A stretch of 8,880 nucleotides of DNA from JAGLHV01 sp023132075 [NCBI: bacterium] (GTDB lineage Bacteria > CBDUZB01 > JAGLHV01), in assembly GCA_023132075.1 (NCBI GenBank), contig JAGLYT010000049.1:1-8880 (forward strand), given 5' to 3'. Below are positions 6,653 to 8,880 of this stretch, one piece after another. The number at the start of each line of letters is the position of its first letter. Position 1 is the stretch's first letter. A program made the translations under genes and the position numbers. The notes under the pieces are model-generated. The model was not told the origin of the DNA. It saw only the letters and a program-made list of their open reading frames with translations, and did no database searches.

Positions 6653-6683
6653 CCCCCTTTGAAAAAGGGGGTTAGGGGGATTT
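6653..6683. repeat. C/G-rich hairpin repeat (copy 2)
   Basis: CCCCCTTT (6653-6660) pairs perfectly with AAAGGGGG (6664-6671) around loop GAA, an 8-bp stem. It is followed by TTAGGGGGATTT, a second G run that could compete for the same C arm. From memory, this arrangement resembles a dispersed repeat found in many environmental bacterial genomes. The stem is followed by TTAGGGG, not a U run, so a terminator role is unlikely. A degenerate relative is at 3850-3880. Confidence 0.65.
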
Positions 6684-6701
6684 AAAAGACAGTTAAAAAA
6701 C

Positions 6702-6735
6702 AGTTTCGATTGGTTATATTAGTTTAGATTGGTTA
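6702..6735. repeat. Two 15-bp direct repeats upstream of cheB
   Basis: AGTTTCGATTGGTTA (6702-6716) and AGTTTAGATTGGTTA (6721-6735) differ at one base, with starts 19 nt apart. The copies lie about 140-170 nt before the preferred cheB start. They could be a binding-site pair for a regulator or a remnant of local duplication; nothing in the sequence decides this. Confidence 0.5.
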
Positions 6736-6754
6736 ACAGAAAAAACTAAAGAAA

Positions 6755-6794
6755 GCCTGATACTTCGATTACACTCAGTACAAGTTCATCAGGC
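6755..6794 (+). repeat. Palindromic repeat with CTTCGAYTACRC core (copy 2)
   Basis: GCCTGAT (6755-6761) and ATCAGGC (6788-6794) are perfect 7-base inverted arms around a 26-nt centre containing CTTCGATTACACTCAGTACA. The centre matches, in opposite orientation, the element at 3809-3843. Ends (CTGA...CAGG) and core are shared, so both look like members of one dispersed palindromic family. It lies about 80 nt before the preferred cheB start. Confidence 0.55.
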
Positions 6795-6871
6795 GACTAC
6801 AAATAAAAATAAAGATGACAGACATAAAAGAAGAAAAGGCACAGAATAAAGAAAAAGATAGGAGAATTATT

Positions 6872-7921
6872 GTGGTTGGTAAAATAAGAGTAGTTATTGC
6901 GGATGATTCATTGATAGCCAGAGAAGTAATTCAAAAAATATTAGAAACAGATGTCCATATCGAGGTAGTTGGCGTGGCTAGAAACGGGAAAGAAGCGGTG
7001 AAAATGGTTTCTGCTTTAAGGCCCGATATAGTAACTTTGGATTTAAGAATGCCGGTCATGGATGGGTTTAAAGCTATTGAAGAAATAATGGCTTTTAATC
7101 CCACACCTATTTTGATAATTACAGCAACTGCTTTTGAGAAGAAAAAAGAAATAGTTTTTGAAGCATTAGCATTGGGAGCTTTAGATATAGTTGATAAGCC
7201 ATCTCCTGAAATGTGGGGTGATTTCTCCCGTGCAGGAGGAGAACTAATAAGAAAAATAAAAACGCTTTCCAGTGTGCCGGTAGTTACTCATTTAAAAGGT
7301 AGGGAGAAAAAATTAAAAAAAATTGTTGTTCCTGAAAATATTGAGAAGTTTAAAGTAATAGCTGTTGGTGCTTCGACGGGAGGACCGCAGGCAATATTAC
7401 ATATTCTTAGTCGTTTTTCCGAAGATTTTCCTGCGGGAATAGTTATTGTTCAGCATATTGCTGCCGGGTTTACAGAGAGGATGGTTGAATGGTTAGATAA
7501 AAAATGTAAAATTTCCGTCCAATTGGCAAAACAAGGACAGAAAATTATTTCCGGGCAGGCTTTAGTTGCTCCCGATGGTACTCATTCAATAGTAGAAGAA
7601 AATGGATTGATAAGATTAATTAAAACCTCCCCTGTGAATGGGCATCGTCCTTCGATAGATGTTTTGTTTTCTTCTGTGTCTTCAATTTATGGATCAGATA
7701 GTATTGGGATTATTCTTACCGGTATGGGAAGAGATGGGGTTGAAGGGATGAAAAAGATAAAAAATGCGGGTGGGAGGACTATTGCTCAAGATGAAGACAG
7801 TTGTGTCGTTTTTGGAATGCCTAAAGTTACTATTGATAATGTAAGAGTGGATAAAGTGATATCTTTGGACTTGATACCAAATGAAATAATTAATATTCTA
7901 TCGAAAGAAAATAATGAATAA
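6872..7921 (+). CDS. cheB: CheB: chemotaxis protein-glutamate methylesterase/deamidase
   Basis: CheB removes methyl groups from receptor glutamates (and deamidates glutamines), resetting MCP signalling; phosphorylation by CheA activates it. From GTG 6872 the protein has 349 residues, the same length as the E. coli enzyme. The receiver (about 3-120) has Asp11/Asp12 in IADDS, phospho-acceptor Asp57 in LDLRMP, Thr86 or Thr84 in ITATA, and Lys109 in VDKPS. A linker (about 130-160) leads to the esterase domain with catalytic Ser168 in GASTGG, His195 in VQHI and Asp288 in LTGMGRDG. GTG 6872 is preferred because AGGAG (6860-6864) lies seven bases upstream and the protein then opens MVGKIRVVIADDS, as usual in the family. 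ATG 6815 would add 19 charged residues and has no visible ribosome site. The 3' end overlaps the next gene by 8 nt. Confidence 0.95.
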   Translation: MVGKIRVVIADDSLIAREVIQKILETDVHIEVVGVARNGKEAVKMVSALRPDIVTLDLRMPVMDGFKAIEEIMAFNPTPILIITATAFEKKKEIVFEALALGALDIVDKPSPEMWGDFSRAGGELIRKIKTLSSVPVVTHLKGREKKLKKIVVPENIEKFKVIAVGASTGGPQAILHILSRFSEDFPAGIVIVQHIAAGFTERMVEWLDKKCKISVQLAKQGQKIISGQALVAPDGTHSIVEENGLIRLIKTSPVNGHRPSIDVLFSSVSSIYGSDSIGIILTGMGRDGVEGMKKIKNAGGRTIAQDEDSCVVFGMPKVTIDNVRVDKVISLDLIPNEIINILSKENNE

Positions 7922-8279
7922 AGGAAAAATATTAATCATTGATGATAGTCCGACTGTAACTGCGATGTCTCAGTATATTTTGGAAAAAGCTCAATATCTA
8001 GTGTTTACAGCAGTTAATGGAAGTCAAGGGCTGGCTAAAGCCAGAAATCAAAAACCGGACTTAATTATTCTTGATATTATACTTCCTGATTTGGATGGAT
8101 ATAAAGTTTTGGAATTGCTTAAGGGGGACCCCGAGACCAGGGCCATTCCGGTATTAGTCTATACTACATTGGGAATAGGAACATTTTCTGAGATAGCTTC
8201 AGAACGTGGAGCCGCAGGGTTTCTTTCAAAGCCTTTTCAGGAAGAGGATTTGATTAAGGCAGTAGAAAGGTATATCTAA
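7914..8279 (+). CDS. Single-domain CheY-like response regulator
   Basis: A 121-residue stand-alone receiver. All key residues are present: Asp10/Asp11 in IIDDS, phospho-acceptor Asp54 in LDIILPDLDGY, Thr84 in VYTT and Lys106 in LSKPF. There is no output domain, so it should act by binding a partner protein or by serving as a phosphate sink for CheA. Its start codon lies inside the end of cheB (8-nt overlap, different frame), which points to translational coupling; the upstream GAAAG is a weak ribosome site of its own. It may be the CheY of this cluster, but many single receivers share this form, so the name is withheld. It resembles the next regulator in its opening residues (KILIIDDSPTV versus KILIADDSPTV), suggesting duplication. 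Confidence 0.93.
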   Translation: MNKGKILIIDDSPTVTAMSQYILEKAQYLVFTAVNGSQGLAKARNQKPDLIILDIILPDLDGYKVLELLKGDPETRAIPVLVYTTLGIGTFSEIASERGAAGFLSKPFQEEDLIKAVERYI

Positions 8280-8320
8280 ATAGGGAATTATTAAAAAATA
8301 AAAAAAAATTGATTAAAAAT

Positions 8321-8339
8321 TTTTGACATTACTTCAAAA
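8321..8339 (+). promoter_or_regulatory. 19-nt element shared with the MetS upstream region
   Basis: TTTTGACATT followed by ACTTCAAAA (8321-8339) matches 908-926 (TTTTGACATT then CCTACAAAA) at 17 of 19 bases. Both copies start exactly 37 nt before the next ATG (8358 and 945), so TTGACA begins 35 nt upstream in each. The copy here lacks the inverted-repeat left arm present at 897-905. As a -35 box it would have no good -10 at 17 nt, so it may be an operator or a coincidence in A/T-rich DNA. Confidence 0.35.
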
Positions 8340-8357
8340 GAAGCAAAAGGAATAAAA

Positions 8358-8880
8358 ATGAGTAAAAATAAAGAAAAGATATTAATTGCAGATGATAGCC
8401 CCACTGTTGTAGAAATGATTCGATTTATTTTAGAAAAAAAAGGATATTCTACAGTGGTTGCTTCTGATGGTGTGGAGGCAATAAATAAGGTGTATAAAGA
8501 AAGGCCGGATTTGATTTTATTAGATATATTAATGCCTAAAATGAATGGTTATCAGGTTTGCCGTCTTTTAAAAGGGAATAGAGATACTGCTTATATTCCT
8601 GTTATAATGCTGGCTGCTTCTGAACAAAAAAGTGATGAATTTTGGGGAATAGCAACGGGGGCGGATGAATTTTTTACCAAAGATTTAGCAATGACTCAAC
8701 TTGCCGGTACGATTGAAAAAATTCTTAAACTTAAACCATTTTTGGATAAGCAAGCACCTGCTCATACTTTTCAAAAAAAGGAAATCTCCAGCGAAGAAAT
8801 TCTTTCCCGTATTAATATTTTATTGGACAAAAAACTTTTTGAATGTACAGTTACTAATGAAATTGGTAAAATAGCCAGTC
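8358..8880 (+). CDS. Response regulator with receiver domain and additional C-terminal region (3' truncated)
   Basis: The open frame runs from ATG 8358 off the window end (174 complete codons visible). AAGGA at 8347-8351, six bases upstream, supports the start. Residues 7-124 are a receiver: Asp12/Asp13 in IADDS, phospho-acceptor Asp56 in LDILMPKMNGY, and Lys108 in FFTKD. The switch Thr/Ser expected after PVIML is Ala86, and the usual Pro after Lys108 is Asp, so phosphorylation-driven switching may differ from the family norm. After a short Pro/Gln/Lys-rich stretch, residues 142-174 (KEISSEEILSRINILLDKKL, then FECTVTNEIGKIAS) look like an amphipathic helix leading into another domain. The NEIGKIA wording recalls the start of GAF-like domains, but this is a guess from a fragment. 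It is 78 nt from the previous gene and probably the same operon. Confidence 0.9.
   Translation, partial: MSKNKEKILIADDSPTVVEMIRFILEKKGYSTVVASDGVEAINKVYKERPDLILLDILMPKMNGYQVCRLLKGNRDTAYIPVIMLAASEQKSDEFWGIATGADEFFTKDLAMTQLAGTIEKILKLKPFLDKQAPAHTFQKKEISSEEILSRINILLDKKLFECTVTNEIGKIAS

Larger units (their letters stand above)
6377..6871. other. About 495-nt repeat-rich intergenic region between cheA and cheB
   Basis: I find no supported gene here. The stretch is largely made of short repeats listed as separate entries: heptamers at 6401-6414, 6520-6561 and 6612-6632, three copies of a GCCTTA...TGGCG unit at 6417-6484, a C/G-rich hairpin at 6653-6683, two 15-bp direct repeats at 6702-6735 and a palindromic element at 6755-6794. 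A minus-strand open frame across 6193-6633 is only a translation of these repeats and of the cheA 3' end. If cheB starts at ATG 6815 instead of GTG 6872, the gap ends at 6814. Confidence 0.65.

Noticed and set aside
6653-6671. Rho-independent terminator after cheA
   Set aside because: The stem is strong but is followed by TTAGGGGG instead of a U run, and it lies about 280 nt past the stop codon.
6377-6871. CRISPR array
   Set aside because: The repeats are short (7 or about 20 nt), contiguous or nearly so, and lack spacers of constant length.

Overview
The window is A+T-rich, with tightly packed genes all on the plus strand. It holds the end of an amino-acid transporter locus followed by most of a chemosensory (Che) gene cluster. 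The A/T-ending codons, the Lys/Glu-rich proteins, and the two repeat-filled gaps around cheA (tandem 7-mers and C/G-rich hairpins of a kind seen in genomes of uncultivated bacteria) suggest an environmental, possibly candidate-phylum bacterium. The sequence alone does not fix the lineage.

Layout. 2-805 is the C-terminal half of a sodium:neurotransmitter-symporter (NSS) family transporter. 945-1043 is a 32-residue single-helix membrane protein of the MetS type, the small partner of such transporters. 1064-2017 is a secreted ABC-type substrate-binding protein (ABC_sub_bind family) with no permease or ATPase beside it. 2060-3715 is a two-helix methyl-accepting chemotaxis protein (MCP). After a 348-nt repeat-bearing gap, 4064-6376 encodes CheA, a histidine kinase with a fused C-terminal receiver. 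A second gap of about 495 nt is full of short repeats. Then come cheB (6872-7921), an overlapping single-domain response regulator (7914-8279), and a second response regulator (8358 onward) that runs off the window end with an extra C-terminal region.

How they would work together. The substrate-binding protein may capture a ligand in the periplasm and present it to the adjacent MCP (inference). The MCP signals to CheA, which autophosphorylates at His50 and can pass phosphate to its own receiver (Asp701), to CheB (receptor methylesterase, adaptation), and to the two stand-alone regulators. No CheW, CheR, CheC/D/X/Z or flagellar or pilus gene lies in the window, so the output (flagella, type IV pili or another process) cannot be decided.

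The most unusual points are these: a 12-nt coding minisatellite makes an acidic tetrapeptide-repeat linker in CheA where the P2 domain usually sits; two repeat families occur once in each gap flanking cheA, in mirrored order; there are several unrelated tandem 7-mer arrays upstream of cheB; and a 19-nt element (17/19 identical) lies at exactly the same distance from the start codons of the MetS gene and the last response regulator. I see no clear CRISPR array, transposase, tRNA or rRNA.
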